Below, piece by piece: positions 8,351 to 17,559 of a stretch of DNA of 64,000 nt. Positions within the stretch are counted from its first letter, which is position 1. Each line of letters begins with the position of its first letter. Origin of the DNA: an uncultured delta proteobacterium (GTDB lineage Bacteria; Myxococcota_A; Polyangia; Polyangiales; Polyangiaceae); assembly GCA_903892415.1 (NCBI GenBank), contig CAITIQ010000523.1, positions 50,212-114,211 on the forward strand, written 5' to 3'. The notes beneath the pieces were generated by a model, which worked only from the letters and a program-made list of their open reading frames with translations, made no database searches and was not told where the DNA came from. Both the position numbers and the translations under genes were made by a program.

Positions 8351-9118
8351 CTAAGGGCAATTGCGCTGACCAAGGTCTGACACGGTATCAACGGTGAAGC
8401 CCATCCACTGCACGCTGGGATCGAATGCGTCCCCACCCGTAAGGTCGCCCTGGATGATTTCGCAGTTGCGACGAAGGGTGGCGTCCTCCGTTGTCGCTGG
8501 AGCCGTGCCCCAGACCGTGTCCTCTCCAATCCGACCAATGATGTCTTTGGCGATGCCGCCACATTGCAGTTCGACTACGTCATTTCCACTGTGCTGCAGA
8601 TTGGCTGATAATTGATCGCATAGGCCAGTCTGTGTGAACGCGCTGTTGCAGACGACCACGACTTGGTTCGGCCCGAGCATGGTGGTGTCGAGAATGATGG
8701 GAGAAGCAGCCGCAGTGGCAGCACCGTTTTGATAGCGGTTGATCAAGCAATCTGCGGTCGATACGTCGGTATCCCCTACGTTGGCTATCTCAATAGCCTT
8801 ATTGTTCCCAGTTCCTTCGACGTACTCACTAATGATCAAGGTGCCTGGTATGGTCGTGCCGCTAGCAGTGGAGCCTCCGGCGCCCGCCATGCCACCCTGC
8901 CCACCGTCACCGTTGGAGCCGCCCTGGCCACCAGCTGCGCCCCCGGTACCGTTGGCCCCCGCTCCGCCAAGATTGCCCGTGCTGCTGGGCCCTCCGCTAG
9001 ATCCGCCTTCAGGATTGTCCCCACCGGCGATCCCATTGACGTCATTGCCCGTGGCACACCCTAGCGAAACCGCAGCCGATATTACGAGGGAACGTAACGA
9101 CCAACGACGCTCGAACAT
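8351..9118 (-). CDS. Lipoprotein with lamin-tail (LTD-like) domain
   Basis: This 255-residue exported lipoprotein has a signal peptide ending in the lipobox LGC (VSLGCATGND). A Gly/Asn/Ser-rich linker follows (about residues 25-80). The C-terminal domain opens with LIISEYVEGTGNNKAIEIAN, the strand-turn-strand signature of bacterial lamin-tail domains, where a conserved E in the EIAN stretch starts an immunoglobulin-like fold. Three or four Cys in the domain could form disulfides. Such proteins in myxobacteria are surface or vesicle-associated; the partner is unknown. The ATG at 9118 is chosen because the signal peptide begins there (FERRWSLRSLVISAAVSLGC); the frame is open to 9178 with no added signal. 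Confidence 0.75.
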   Translation of the reverse strand: MFERRWSLRSLVISAAVSLGCATGNDVNGIAGGDNPEGGSSGGPSSTGNLGGAGANGTGGAAGGQGGSNGDGGQGGMAGAGGSTASGTTIPGTLIISEYVEGTGNNKAIEIANVGDTDVSTADCLINRYQNGAATAAASPIILDTTMLGPNQVVVVCNSAFTQTGLCDQLSANLQHSGNDVVELQCGGIAKDIIGRIGEDTVWGTAPATTEDATLRRNCEIIQGDLTGGDAFDPSVQWMGFTVDTVSDLGQRNCP

Positions 9119-9244
9119 GCCAAACGATAGCACTTCGGGCCTAAACACCGTGTAACGTTCGTGCAACTCGAGCATCAAGTTTCGTCAATGAAGTCGCCAG
9201 TCGAGCGTAAGGTTTGGGGCTCCCGTCCATTGTAGTGCTGCACC

Positions 9245-9574
9245 ATGTCTTTGAAGCGAGTGTTTCTAGCCTCCCTGTCTTTGCTGGGTATCTGCACCCT
9301 GCTTGGCTGTGCCTGCGAGCCCGCCGAGAGCACGGTGTTCTTTCTTGAGCAAGGAACGTTCGACCAGATGTTTGCACTTTACGGCGAGCGAGGTGTGCCC
9401 CTCGACGAGTGTGAGCTGCTCTGCCAGCAGTCCCTCGAGGGATCCGGTGGGGGAGCGTCTGGCGCGGAGGCCGGGACCACCTCTGACCGCGTCGTTCTCG
9501 GTTGCGAGCTGACTACCATCAATTTTGAGCAGGGCGGCGTGGATTGCACCTTCGCCATTGAGTGTGAATCGTGA
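9245..9574 (+). CDS. Small Cys-containing lipoprotein
   Basis: This is a 109-residue protein with a signal peptide and lipobox LLGC (SLLGICTLLGC), then a compact acidic domain with about six Cys residues (CELLCQQS, LGCEL, DCTFAIEC), probably disulfide-bonded in the periplasm or on the surface. A Gly/Ser linker (GGGASG) divides it. I do not recognise the family. Its stop codon overlaps the GTG start of the next gene (GTGA), so the two are very likely translated together. Confidence 0.7.
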   Translation: MSLKRVFLASLSLLGICTLLGCACEPAESTVFFLEQGTFDQMFALYGERGVPLDECELLCQQSLEGSGGGASGAEAGTTSDRVVLGCELTTINFEQGGVDCTFAIECES

Positions 9575-10284
9575 GCAATTCAGTGAAAAGGTGGTTCGGC
9601 CGACGGCATAGGTTGTTGCTAGTGGAGCTAGCCATTGTGTTGATTGCGAGCTGGCCGAAGCAAGGCCGCGCAGACCCGGCAAATGTAGTGGCAGTCGACA
9701 GCAAGTTAGAGGAAGCGCCTCAGTCGACAAGCCCTCCGAGCCAAGCGTCGGAGCCCGTTTTAAGCCTTTCGGATTGCACGTTTTTTCCAGAGCCTGAGTG
9801 TGCGGAGTCCCTGGTTCTAGAGCTCGGTGTCGGTGGCGGACAGAGTGTCTCGAACCTCGCATTGATGGCTTTCTCTCGTCCGCAGATCGAGCTCGGCTAT
9901 CTGCGCAAAGTAGCTCCTGATCTGCATCTCGGACCTACGTTCGAGCTCGCTCTTTCCTATGATGATGTGCGCCTCGCCTGGGAGGCAAGCCCTCGGGTAC
10001 GGCTACGCTACTTCGCAGCGAGCAGCTACTTTGTCATTGAGCACGCAATCGGTCTTCAGTTTCAGCGATTTGGCTATCAACAGGGGCTAGAGACTGGCAC
10101 GCGAGCCGGCGTGATGGCTGACGCGTCCTTCGGGGTTCGCGGGATTGCAGGCCCGTTTGCACAAGTGGCCGCTCTGACAGACCTGGGGGGAAACGACCAA
10201 ACGTACCTGCACTGGGTTGCTGGCCTACGCTTGAATCTAGTCGCATGGGCGGTTGTTTTTACTGGTGGTCGGCTCCTTGAGTAG
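9571..10284 (+). CDS. Putative outer-membrane or exported beta-rich protein
   Basis: This is a 237-residue protein with a basic start and a hydrophobic segment (LLLVELAIVLIASWPKQGRA) that looks like a signal peptide cut near RADPAN. The mature part has alternating hydrophobic strands (LELGVGGGQSVSNLALM, LGPTFELALSYDDVRLAWE, LRYFAASSYFVIEH, GLQFQRFGYQ) ending in LVAWAVVFTGGRLLE. This pattern suggests a small outer-membrane beta-barrel, but there is no recognised family and the C-terminal residue is not the usual Phe. It overlaps the preceding lipoprotein gene, and the pair could act as one envelope unit. Confidence 0.65.
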   Translation: MSNSVKRWFGRRHRLLLVELAIVLIASWPKQGRADPANVVAVDSKLEEAPQSTSPPSQASEPVLSLSDCTFFPEPECAESLVLELGVGGGQSVSNLALMAFSRPQIELGYLRKVAPDLHLGPTFELALSYDDVRLAWEASPRVRLRYFAASSYFVIEHAIGLQFQRFGYQQGLETGTRAGVMADASFGVRGIAGPFAQVAALTDLGGNDQTYLHWVAGLRLNLVAWAVVFTGGRLLE

Positions 10285-10301
10285 CGAGCTGTCGCGCGCC
10301 G

Positions 10302-11780
10302 CTAAACTTGCCGTGTGGTTGCAAGATTGGTGTCCGAGTGGCGCTCAGTTCTTTTGAAGCAGTTCTTTATTGACGGGCGCGTGAGGCTGTATAGCGCGTA
10401 AAGTGAGTAAGGCGTCCCGATACAAGTAAAGAGCCCCAGTCCCGAGTATATGAGTGTGGAGAGGCGGGCCCAGGGCGAGCGATTGTGGAGACCCCAGGCA
10501 TTGATGGGCGCCCATAGAATGCCCAACGGAACCCACAGTAGTGTCGCGAGAACCAACGCGCCAAAGGCAATCAAGCCAAACTGTTCCACGTGCTCGAGCG
10601 CCGTCTGCGGCTCAATCGTCTCAATCACGCTTTCCGTGCTTGACTCTTCGGAGTCTGGCATAAACGCGACGGCGAACGTAATTGCGATATGCGCCACTGT
10701 CATCGCGAGTGCCAATGCAGTGTTAAGTCGTAGGTGCATACTGCGCTTGGATTGCAGCGCGGCGTGTAGTTCGGTCAGGAACTCCGCCATAGAAGTGTAG
10801 CGCGCAGATGGAACAAGCTCGAGCGCGCGAGCCAAGGTGTTGCCAAGATCTGTGGGAGTGCCAGCTAGCTTGGGTTTGCTGGTCATCGCTTTGCGTAGTT
10901 GGTCGAGTGTCATGCCAGTGAAGGGTCGCTCGCCGGTCAGTGCTTCATATGCCACTACCGCGAAGGAGAACTGATCGCTGCGGGCGTCGATCGGTTGGCT
11001 TAGGAGCTGTTCCGGGCTCATGTATGCTGGCGTCCCGACGAGCGCCCCCGCGGTCACGGGCCCCAAGTGCGCCAGCCCAAAATCGGCTATTCGGACTCTG
11101 CCGTCTAACCCAACCAGAATATTGTCTGGCTTGATGTCGCGATGCACCAAGCCCCTCTGGTGCATCGCCGCAAGGCCCTGCCCCGCCTGAAGTAGGGCCT
11201 CCAAGATAGCTTCTGGGGGTCTCTGCTCGGCCTTTCTCCACGCTCCAAAGCTCGAGCCCTCGATGAGCTCCATGGTTAGGTAGAGGCAAGGCGGGTCGGT
11301 GAGTGCGCCAACGTCGTAGATAGCAACGACGTTCGGGTGGGAAAGAGCTGAGGCCGCTCTCGCTTCAGCGAGGATAAACTGCTGGGCGTTTGCGCCAGCC
11401 CCCACGACGGTATCGCTATGCAAGACCTTGAGGGCTACCTGCCTATGAAGGACCTCGTCGAACGCGGCGTAGACCGTCCCCATGCCACCCGCACCCAGCG
11501 AGCCGCCAACGATGTAGCGGCCGAAGTGGGATCCGCTCGACAGCTTTACCCGACCGCTACCGGTAAGATGATAGCGATGTTGCGTATCGGATTCGGCAAG
11601 CGCAGTGGCTGCGTAAGGGGAAACACGCTCGAGCTCGCTTCCGAAGACGCGCGCCAACTCCGTGATCGCCGCAAAGCAGCTAGCGCACTGGTCCAAGTGG
11701 CTTTCGAGCTCTGAACGAGCCTCGGCGCTAAGCTGTCCCTCAACAAATTGCAGGGCGACACTGTCGCTCGGGCAAGGCAC
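10302..11780 (-). CDS. Membrane Ser/Thr protein kinase with N-terminal zinc-finger (anti-sigma-like) domain
   Basis: This is a 492-residue kinase. Residues 1-50 form an anti-sigma-like ZAS motif (ESHLDQCASC: His-x3-Cys-x2-Cys). The kinase domain (about 85-345) has the glycine loop GSLGAGGMGTVY, VALKVL with the ATP-anchoring Lys, LVHRDIKPDNIL, DFGLAH and GTPAYMSPEQ, all intact. Three or four hydrophobic segments at about 350-460 anchor the C-terminus. It is divergent from the sigma factor gene at 11849, with only 68 bases between them. The inference is that its zinc-finger end could hold the sigma factor and phosphorylation could control release; this has been proposed for other kinase-linked ECF sigma pairs. 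The start is GTG. Confidence 0.9.
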   Translation of the reverse strand: MPCPSDSVALQFVEGQLSAEARSELESHLDQCASCFAAITELARVFGSELERVSPYAATALAESDTQHRYHLTGSGRVKLSSGSHFGRYIVGGSLGAGGMGTVYAAFDEVLHRQVALKVLHSDTVVGAGANAQQFILAEARAASALSHPNVVAIYDVGALTDPPCLYLTMELIEGSSFGAWRKAEQRPPEAILEALLQAGQGLAAMHQRGLVHRDIKPDNILVGLDGRVRIADFGLAHLGPVTAGALVGTPAYMSPEQLLSQPIDARSDQFSFAVVAYEALTGERPFTGMTLDQLRKAMTSKPKLAGTPTDLGNTLARALELVPSARYTSMAEFLTELHAALQSKRSMHLRLNTALALAMTVAHIAITFAVAFMPDSEESSTESVIETIEPQTALEHVEQFGLIAFGALVLATLLWVPLGILWAPINAWGLHNRSPWARLSTLIYSGLGLFTCIGTPYSLYALYSLTRPSIKNCFKRTERHSDTNLATTRQV

Positions 11781-11848
11781 TGGCGCATCCTACTCGGATC
11801 CCCTTCGTTGCTGATAACATCGACCCTGCCCACTGCAGTTGCGAACCG

Positions 11849-12634
11849 ATGTCCGAGAACGAAGTCTTTATCGAGCGTGCCCACCGAGCCTGGCCTAACC
11901 TTGTGGTCGACGAGGCTGTCTTTCGCGCGGCGTGTACTCGGGCCGGCCCAGCGGCTGACGTTCAGGCCGAGGACCTGTGGCTTGCGCTGGCCTGTGCGGC
12001 CGGCGACACGCAAGCCTTGCGTGCCCTAGACAGGCTCGTCTCCCCGAGTCTCGAGAAACTCGTCGCGCGTCAACGCGACTCGAAGTTTGATGCAGATGAT
12101 CTCAAGCAACTGCTTTGGCAGCGACTCTTGGTTGGGGAGGCTGGCCGCGCCCCCAAGATTGAGGAGTATTCCGGTCGGGGGGAGTTGCTTAGCTGGTTGC
12201 GCGTGGTGGCGACGAGATTGCTCGTTGATGCAGGTCGCAAGCGCTCTGGAAACGAGCTGGCACACTTCGATGAGCAGGCCGCTGAAGCGCTGTTCGCCGA
12301 CGGGGTCGATCCCGAGCTGGACTACCTGAAGCGCCAGTACAGGAGCACCTTCGCAACGGCCTTCACGAACGCGCTCGCCAGCTTGACGGCCGAGGACCGG
12401 AATCTTCTGCGCCAACATCTCGTTGAACAGCTGTCGATAGATTCGCTAGCCGTTGCGCACGGAGTTCATCGTGCTACCGCGGCACGCCGAGTGCAAAATG
12501 CGAAAGCTACATTGCTATCTGAGACGCGTCGGCGCTTGATGGTTGGACTACGACTCTCGCGGGATGAACTCGAGAGCGTGATGCGCATGATCGAGAGTCA
12601 ATTGCACGTCAGTGTGCTTCGACTGTTGGCTTGA
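11849..12634 (+). CDS. ECF-like RNA polymerase sigma factor (Myxococcales family type)
   Basis: This is a 261-residue sigma-70-family factor. A region-2-like block (RQRDSKFDADDLKQLLWQRL then YSGRGELLSWLRVVATRLL) recognises the -10 element and polymerase, and a region-4-like helix-turn-helix (LSIDSLAVAHGVHRATAARR) would bind the -35 element. It resembles the Myxococcales-specific sigma family modelled as TIGR03001, which is longer than classic ECF factors because of an N-terminal ~50-residue extension. Its divergent neighbour is a zinc-finger Ser/Thr kinase, so regulation through that kinase is likely. The target regulon is unknown. Confidence 0.85.
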   Translation: MSENEVFIERAHRAWPNLVVDEAVFRAACTRAGPAADVQAEDLWLALACAAGDTQALRALDRLVSPSLEKLVARQRDSKFDADDLKQLLWQRLLVGEAGRAPKIEEYSGRGELLSWLRVVATRLLVDAGRKRSGNELAHFDEQAAEALFADGVDPELDYLKRQYRSTFATAFTNALASLTAEDRNLLRQHLVEQLSIDSLAVAHGVHRATAARRVQNAKATLLSETRRRLMVGLRLSRDELESVMRMIESQLHVSVLRLLA

Positions 12635-12639
12635 GCGCG

Positions 12640-13230
12640 TCAGGTGCGCGAGGTAAAGCCTGAAAGAAAGGCGCGGCCAAGCAATAGCGCCAGTCCCGGC
12701 ACTTGCTCGGCGCCGAGCGGAACATGAACGAATAGGCAGGGTCGCTCCCCGCTCATTCGCTCCCCGCTGAGGACGCGGAAGTAGACGTCGTTGCACACGT
12801 AGCCACCCGCATCGTCGCTGATTTTGGCATCAACGCCGTTTTGCGTGAGGGTTGCTACGACTCGCTTGGCGTCTAACCTGGTTGAGAGCTGGGCAGGGTC
12901 TCCAGGAATGGTGACTTCGCCCAGCTTTTTGATGCCCCGTGCGTCGGGATGCGCGCACGTTGACACGTTTCGGCCGGTTGTCTCGACCCGAATTTGGGGG
13001 CTGGTTGCAGCCAGCCCTAACAGCAGTATCGCGCCCACGTCGAGCGCCTCGGCCCGTGCCGCAACGATGCCGGCGGCCGTCGCGTAGGCAACGGGGAGTG
13101 GTGCAAGCGCAATAAAGGTCGTCCCGTCGAGGTTCTGACCATCGAGTTCACGCGCAAGAGCCTCAGACGGATTGACGGCGTTGTCGAGAAACGGACCAAA
13201 ACCTGTGACAAGAATGCGCGGCTGTCTCAC
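12640..13230 (-). CDS. pcp: Pyroglutamyl-peptidase I (peptidase family C15)
   Basis: This is a 196-residue cysteine peptidase that removes N-terminal pyroglutamate from peptides in the cytoplasm. It starts with the family signature ILVTGFGPFLDNAVNPSE. The catalytic triad is readable: Glu in IRVETTGRN, Cys in GGYVCNDVYF and His in FVHVPLGAEQVP. The start is GTG. The gene is convergent with the sigma factor gene (5 bases between stops). Confidence 0.9.
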   Translation of the reverse strand: MRQPRILVTGFGPFLDNAVNPSEALARELDGQNLDGTTFIALAPLPVAYATAAGIVAARAEALDVGAILLLGLAATSPQIRVETTGRNVSTCAHPDARGIKKLGEVTIPGDPAQLSTRLDAKRVVATLTQNGVDAKISDDAGGYVCNDVYFRVLSGERMSGERPCLFVHVPLGAEQVPGLALLLGRAFLSGFTSRT

Positions 13231-13384
13231 GAAGAAACCATTGCTGGCATCTTACGCGGGCTGGTCTCGGTATGCTCGTTTGTCGTGATACTACCGACTC
13301 GATCGAACTTGCTTCGGGTGACCAGGCTGCACTTACCGCGGTGAATTTCACCAAGGCGGGTTGTTTCGCTACCCTCTTGTTTGC

Positions 13385-15406
13385 GTGCCGGCCCCAATTC
13401 TTATCCTGGATGACGACGCTGTTTCGCGTCGGGTAATAACGCAAGCGTTGGAGCGAGCGGGGCTGCCCTGCGTCGCCGTGAACTCAGGTCAGGAGGCGAT
13501 GGCTTGGCTGCGCCAGCACGAGGTGAAGCTCGCCCTGCTTGATCTGATGATGCCGCCCCCCGACGGATATTCCGTGCTGCGATCCATTCGTGGAACGGAG
13601 GAGACCCGCGAGCTTCCCGTGATCGTTCTTACGGCAGCCGATGGCGACGAAGAGGTAACCCGTGCTTTCGAGATGGGCGCAGATGACTTTCTGCGTAAGC
13701 CGTTCAAGAGTGCCGAACTAATCGCACGGATCCGCAGTCTTTTGCGGCTGCGCGAGTATGTGGACATGCTGGCACGCCGTGAGCGCGACGCTCGGGTAGT
13801 GCTTGAGCTCACGCAAACGCTGTCCTCCACGCTGGACTTCCGCGAAATTCTGTACACCGTTGTTCGTCGCATTGCTGACGTGGTGAAAGTTGAACGCTGC
13901 AGCATCGTTCTGGTCAAAGATGAAGGGCGGGTAGGCTACGTCGTCGCGGCGTCGGACGATCGTGAGTTGCGAGACCTTCCGATCGACCTAGACAACTACC
14001 CTGAGATTCGGAGGGTCCTCGAGACAGGCGCTCCGCTGATCATCGACGACGCAGCGACCGACCCGATGCTCGACGTTGTCCGGACTACAATTCCAAAGGC
14101 TGCTTTCAAGTCCGCCGTTTGCATTCCGATCGTGTACGAGGAGCGACCTCTCGGGGTGCTATTCCTGCGAAGTCAGAGCAATCGAAACCCAAGACTCGAA
14201 GAGCTTTCGCTGGTCCGGACCGTGGCCAGCGCCACCGCGATAGCCCTCAGAAATGCGCGCATCATGCAGAGTCTCCGGGATCAGACTCGAGAGAGCACTT
14301 ACCTGCGCTTTGAGGCAGAACGGCGTATTCGGGCGCTTGAGCCGTACGCCGACTTCTTTCACGCCTCTGCTGACGGCATCCTCGTCGTGGACGAGCTGGC
14401 AAACGTGCTGTTTTCCAATCCCCGAGCGCGCGAAATGTTGGGAGATCGGTTGCACGACTTCGCCAACGCATCCTTCTTCGATTGGCTCACCGAGGAGGGT
14501 CGTAGAAAGTTGACGCTCCTGATCGGTGAACTCGTGACGGATGCCGGACCGTCGTCGCGGCTCTCACGGGCGACAGACTTCGAGGTTCAAGCCCGCGGAC
14601 AGGTGCGTACCATCTCTGTGAGCTTGGTCGCGATGATGAGCGAGCACAAGGATGATGAGCGGGCAATTCTGCTCAGCTGCAGGGACGTGACGCAAGAGCG
14701 TTCCACCGAACGGGAACTTACGAACACCAAGGAGTTCCTGGAGCGAGTGATCGAAAGTTCGGTAGACGCCATCGTCTCGGCGGATATCGCGGGGAATCTC
14801 CTATTGTTCAATCGCGCCGCGGAGCGCGTCTTCGGGTACTCGACGAATGAGGTCGTCGGAAAGCTCAACGTTCGAGAGCTGTACGAGGGGTCGCTCGCTC
14901 GACAGATCATGAGCCTGATGCGCAGCCAGGAGCATGGAGGGTACGGTCGCCTAGAGGGCTTTGAAACTGAGGTTCGAGGGAAGCATGGGGAGAGAATCCC
15001 AGTGCTGATTTCCGCGGCCTTGATCATTCATCAGGGCGTGGTCGTGGGATCTGTTGGAGTGCTTACGGATCTCCGGGAGCGCAGGCGTATGCAAGCAAAG
15101 CTTGATGCGGCGCAGGAGGAGCTTCGGAATCGAGAAAAGCAGTCGTTGATTGCAGAGCTAGCCGGGGCGGCTGCACACGAACTCAACCAGCCGCTCACCA
15201 GCGTTCTCGGGTATGCCGAGATCATTCGCCGTCGAGCGAAGGACGCCCAGCCGCATCTCCGTGAGACGGAGGCTCTCGTGCGAGAGGCCGAACGAATGGC
15301 AGAGATCGTGCGCAAAGTCGGAAAGATCACCAAGTACGAGACGAAGGCTTACGTCGGAGACGCAAAGATCATCGACCTCGACCGCTCTGTGGAGGATGAC
15401 TCGTGA
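13385..15406 (+). CDS. Receiver-GAF-PAS-PAS-HisKA sensory protein lacking an ATPase domain
   Basis: This is a roughly 673-residue signalling protein. Domains in order: receiver (1-120; phospho-acceptor Asp53 in LALLDLMMP, conserved Lys in LRKPF), GAF (about 150-310), PAS (about 330-460), a second PAS (about 480-600, LERVIESSVDAIVSAD and ERVFGYS), and a HisKA helix with His598 in AAAHELNQPLTS. It then stops: the protein ends about 75 residues after this His, without any HATPase domain. Its stop overlaps the start of a complete histidine kinase gene (15403) by four bases. It may be phosphorylated in trans by that kinase, or serve as a scaffold. I start at the GTG at 13385 (MPAPILILDDD); a TTG at 13361 would add eight residues. 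Confidence 0.85.
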   Translation: MPAPILILDDDAVSRRVITQALERAGLPCVAVNSGQEAMAWLRQHEVKLALLDLMMPPPDGYSVLRSIRGTEETRELPVIVLTAADGDEEVTRAFEMGADDFLRKPFKSAELIARIRSLLRLREYVDMLARRERDARVVLELTQTLSSTLDFREILYTVVRRIADVVKVERCSIVLVKDEGRVGYVVAASDDRELRDLPIDLDNYPEIRRVLETGAPLIIDDAATDPMLDVVRTTIPKAAFKSAVCIPIVYEERPLGVLFLRSQSNRNPRLEELSLVRTVASATAIALRNARIMQSLRDQTRESTYLRFEAERRIRALEPYADFFHASADGILVVDELANVLFSNPRAREMLGDRLHDFANASFFDWLTEEGRRKLTLLIGELVTDAGPSSRLSRATDFEVQARGQVRTISVSLVAMMSEHKDDERAILLSCRDVTQERSTERELTNTKEFLERVIESSVDAIVSADIAGNLLLFNRAAERVFGYSTNEVVGKLNVRELYEGSLARQIMSLMRSQEHGGYGRLEGFETEVRGKHGERIPVLISAALIIHQGVVVGSVGVLTDLRERRRMQAKLDAAQEELRNREKQSLIAELAGAAAHELNQPLTSVLGYAEIIRRRAKDAQPHLRETEALVREAERMAEIVRKVGKITKYETKAYVGDAKIIDLDRSVEDDS

Positions 15407-16575
15407 CCGACGTTCAAAGCGGCCGTGACCGACTTGAGGAAACGATGGTGATCGCCGGCAGCGGTCGCGGTGAGCGCGTTCTCGCGCAGTTGGCTTCATT
15501 GTCTCCAGACATCGACTTGGAGGACGGTCTTTACGCGCTGATTTCGACGTTTGCGGAAGCTGACGAGGACGTTTGCATCGGTGTGTGCGTACCCCAGGTA
15601 GAAGGTCGCCAGCTGATCGTTCGACACGCTCCGCGCCCCAGTCTGCCGCGTGCCACCGATGCAGCGCGTCTCTTCCCCGAGCTCGATCATGAGGCCATAT
15701 TTCCCCTGGCGTTCGAGCGTGAAGCGACGGTTCACGTCGCGCTCTGGCAGGGGACGGAACCCTTACCGGCAAACGATCTGGACTCGCTCGTTCTGGCGGT
15801 TGGCGCGCTGGTGCGCCGTTCGAGGTTCGTGGCAAGTTTGCGGCGCGACGCTGGCGAGGTGAACTCGCTGCGCGACAAGGCTGTGCAGAGCGACAAGCTT
15901 GCTGGGCTTGGGAGAATGGCTGCCAGTATCGTGCACGAACTCAACAACCCATTGACTTCGATCGTGGCGTACGCCGATCTGTTGCGAAAGCGCTGGGATG
16001 TCGGGGCAATCGACAGCGTCGACCGCGATCGGCTAGCGCGCATCTCGGAGGCAGCGACGCGAGTTTTGAACTTTACGCGCGAACTCGTCGCCTACTCGCG
16101 ACCCTCAACCGCGGACCCCACATTGCTCAGCCTTCACGACGTGATCGAGCGAGCGGTTCAATTCTGCGACCATGTACTTGAATCGAGCAAGGTCCGGTTG
16201 GAACTCGTCTTCGGCGATTTGCCGCCGATTCGAGGGTTGCATGGGCCGTTGACCCAGGTGTTCGTGAACCTGTTGACCAACGCCTGCCAGGCGATGGAAT
16301 GTGGCGGCGTATTGCGGGTTTCCACGAGCGAAGACGCACCCGAGGGCATGGTTGAGGTCGCAGTGTCCGATGAAGGTCACGGTATTTCCGAGGAGCATCT
16401 GGAGCAGTTATTCGAGGCTTACTTCACGACCCGCGGGGAAGGAGGTGGCAACGGTCTAGGACTCAACATCGTGCGCACCATCGTTCATGCCCACGGTGGC
16501 TCTGTCTGCGCAAGGAATCGCTCACCGATTGGATCGATCTTCATCGTTCGTCTGCCAATACCGGCGCGCAGTTAG
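15403..16575 (+). CDS. Sensor histidine kinase, complete kinase core
   Basis: This is a 390-residue cytoplasmic kinase, translationally coupled (GTGA overlap) to the receiver-GAF-PAS-HisKA protein. Residues 1-150 are a GAF-like sensory region. The HisKA domain has His178 in ASIVHELNNPLTS. The ATPase domain has an N-box (FVNLLTNACQAM), DEGHGIS as the G1 box and GGGNGLGLNIVRTI as G2. No membrane segment is seen. It probably phosphorylates the receiver Asp or the lone HisKA of its partner. This is a reasonable inference from the shared operon, not shown here. Confidence 0.9.
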   Translation: MTDVQSGRDRLEETMVIAGSGRGERVLAQLASLSPDIDLEDGLYALISTFAEADEDVCIGVCVPQVEGRQLIVRHAPRPSLPRATDAARLFPELDHEAIFPLAFEREATVHVALWQGTEPLPANDLDSLVLAVGALVRRSRFVASLRRDAGEVNSLRDKAVQSDKLAGLGRMAASIVHELNNPLTSIVAYADLLRKRWDVGAIDSVDRDRLARISEAATRVLNFTRELVAYSRPSTADPTLLSLHDVIERAVQFCDHVLESSKVRLELVFGDLPPIRGLHGPLTQVFVNLLTNACQAMECGGVLRVSTSEDAPEGMVEVAVSDEGHGISEEHLEQLFEAYFTTRGEGGGNGLGLNIVRTIVHAHGGSVCARNRSPIGSIFIVRLPIPARS

Positions 16576-16585
16576 CTCGCTCTCG

Positions 16586-17446
16586 TCAACGCTTGAGGTT
16601 CAAGTCGGAGAGCGCCATGGTTGCGTCACGAACCATGGGACTATCAGGAAATCTTCGAATGAACGTGCGCAGCGTGCTTCGCGCGTCATTGTACGCTTCG
16701 ATGTCCATCAAGCACTCCGCTAGGAGCATCATCGCGTCATCGAGCACCTCTGGATTGGGCGAGGATTCCGAGAGAGGTGTCAGTATCGCGATGGCCTCAC
16801 GGTGTCGCCGGAGTTTGCGCAGAGTCTTGGCCAGCTCAAGCTTTACGCTGGGAATGTGAGAACCGTTCTCCGAAAGAGCGAGCGACTCTTCGAACGCCTT
16901 GGCCGCCTCGTTCCAGCGCCCTCCACGTGTGTGGTCCATGGCGGTCTGGTAGTTCTCTACCGAGAGGTCGCTGCGCGCTTTCTCGACTAGATCGGTGAAC
17001 ATCAGCAGTTCAGCGCGCGTCAGCGGCTTCTCTCGGAGTTTGCCGAAGGCCTCGATCACGTCGCGTCGACGTCCTGTCCGGGCCAGCTCGTAGAACGCGA
17101 GAGCTGCGCTTTCGGTGGCGGACCGAGTCTCGAGTTCCTTCTTGAGCGTTTCCAATTCGTCGACGGACTTCTTGGCTTTCTCCCGCTCGCCCTCGGTGCT
17201 CCTGACGATGCTGTCGACCCGCGCGTTCCACGCAAAGTAGACGGCGCCCACCAGCACCGCAGCGAAGATCGCGAACGCGAAAGCGCTGTTGAAGAACGCT
17301 GTTCGCTCAAAGGACTGCTGTCTTTTAGCGACGATCCGAAGGTCGGCCGCCAGGGCACTCGTCAGGTTGTTGGTCTTGATGATCAGACCGCGCGATTCGA
17401 CAATCTCGCGCTTTATTTCAACTAGCTCCTGGTCGATGTCTTCCAT
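16586..17446 (-). CDS. Membrane-anchored coiled-coil/TPR protein
   Basis: This 286-residue protein has a helical N-terminus (1-48), one membrane helix at about 50-72 (FNSAFAFAIFAAVLVGAVYFAW), a Lys/Glu-rich coiled coil (80-110) and TPR-like helix pairs in the C-terminal third (WNEAAKAFEESLALSENGS; LRRHREAIAILTPLSESSPN). It probably organises partner proteins at the inner membrane. No specific function is recognised. I start at ATG 17446; the frame is open to 17497 with no extra features. The end is 10 bases from the kinase gene stop (convergent). Confidence 0.7.
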   Translation of the reverse strand: MEDIDQELVEIKREIVESRGLIIKTNNLTSALAADLRIVAKRQQSFERTAFFNSAFAFAIFAAVLVGAVYFAWNARVDSIVRSTEGEREKAKKSVDELETLKKELETRSATESAALAFYELARTGRRRDVIEAFGKLREKPLTRAELLMFTDLVEKARSDLSVENYQTAMDHTRGGRWNEAAKAFEESLALSENGSHIPSVKLELAKTLRKLRRHREAIAILTPLSESSPNPEVLDDAMMLLAECLMDIEAYNDARSTLRTFIRRFPDSPMVRDATMALSDLNLKR

Positions 17447-17559
17447 TGGGGGGGGCAAGAAAACGACCTGCAGCGGAAAACTGCTCAGCGCGCCCACCCG
17501 TGTGGTAATGAGGCCAGCTCAAAGGGCCAAGTAAGCGTCCTTTCCTTTCAAGGTTCGAC

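Noticed and set aside
8739..9155. Pro-rich plus-strand frame opposite the Gly-rich linker of the lamin-tail lipoprotein
   Set aside because: Poly-Pro is simply the complement of poly-Gly codons.
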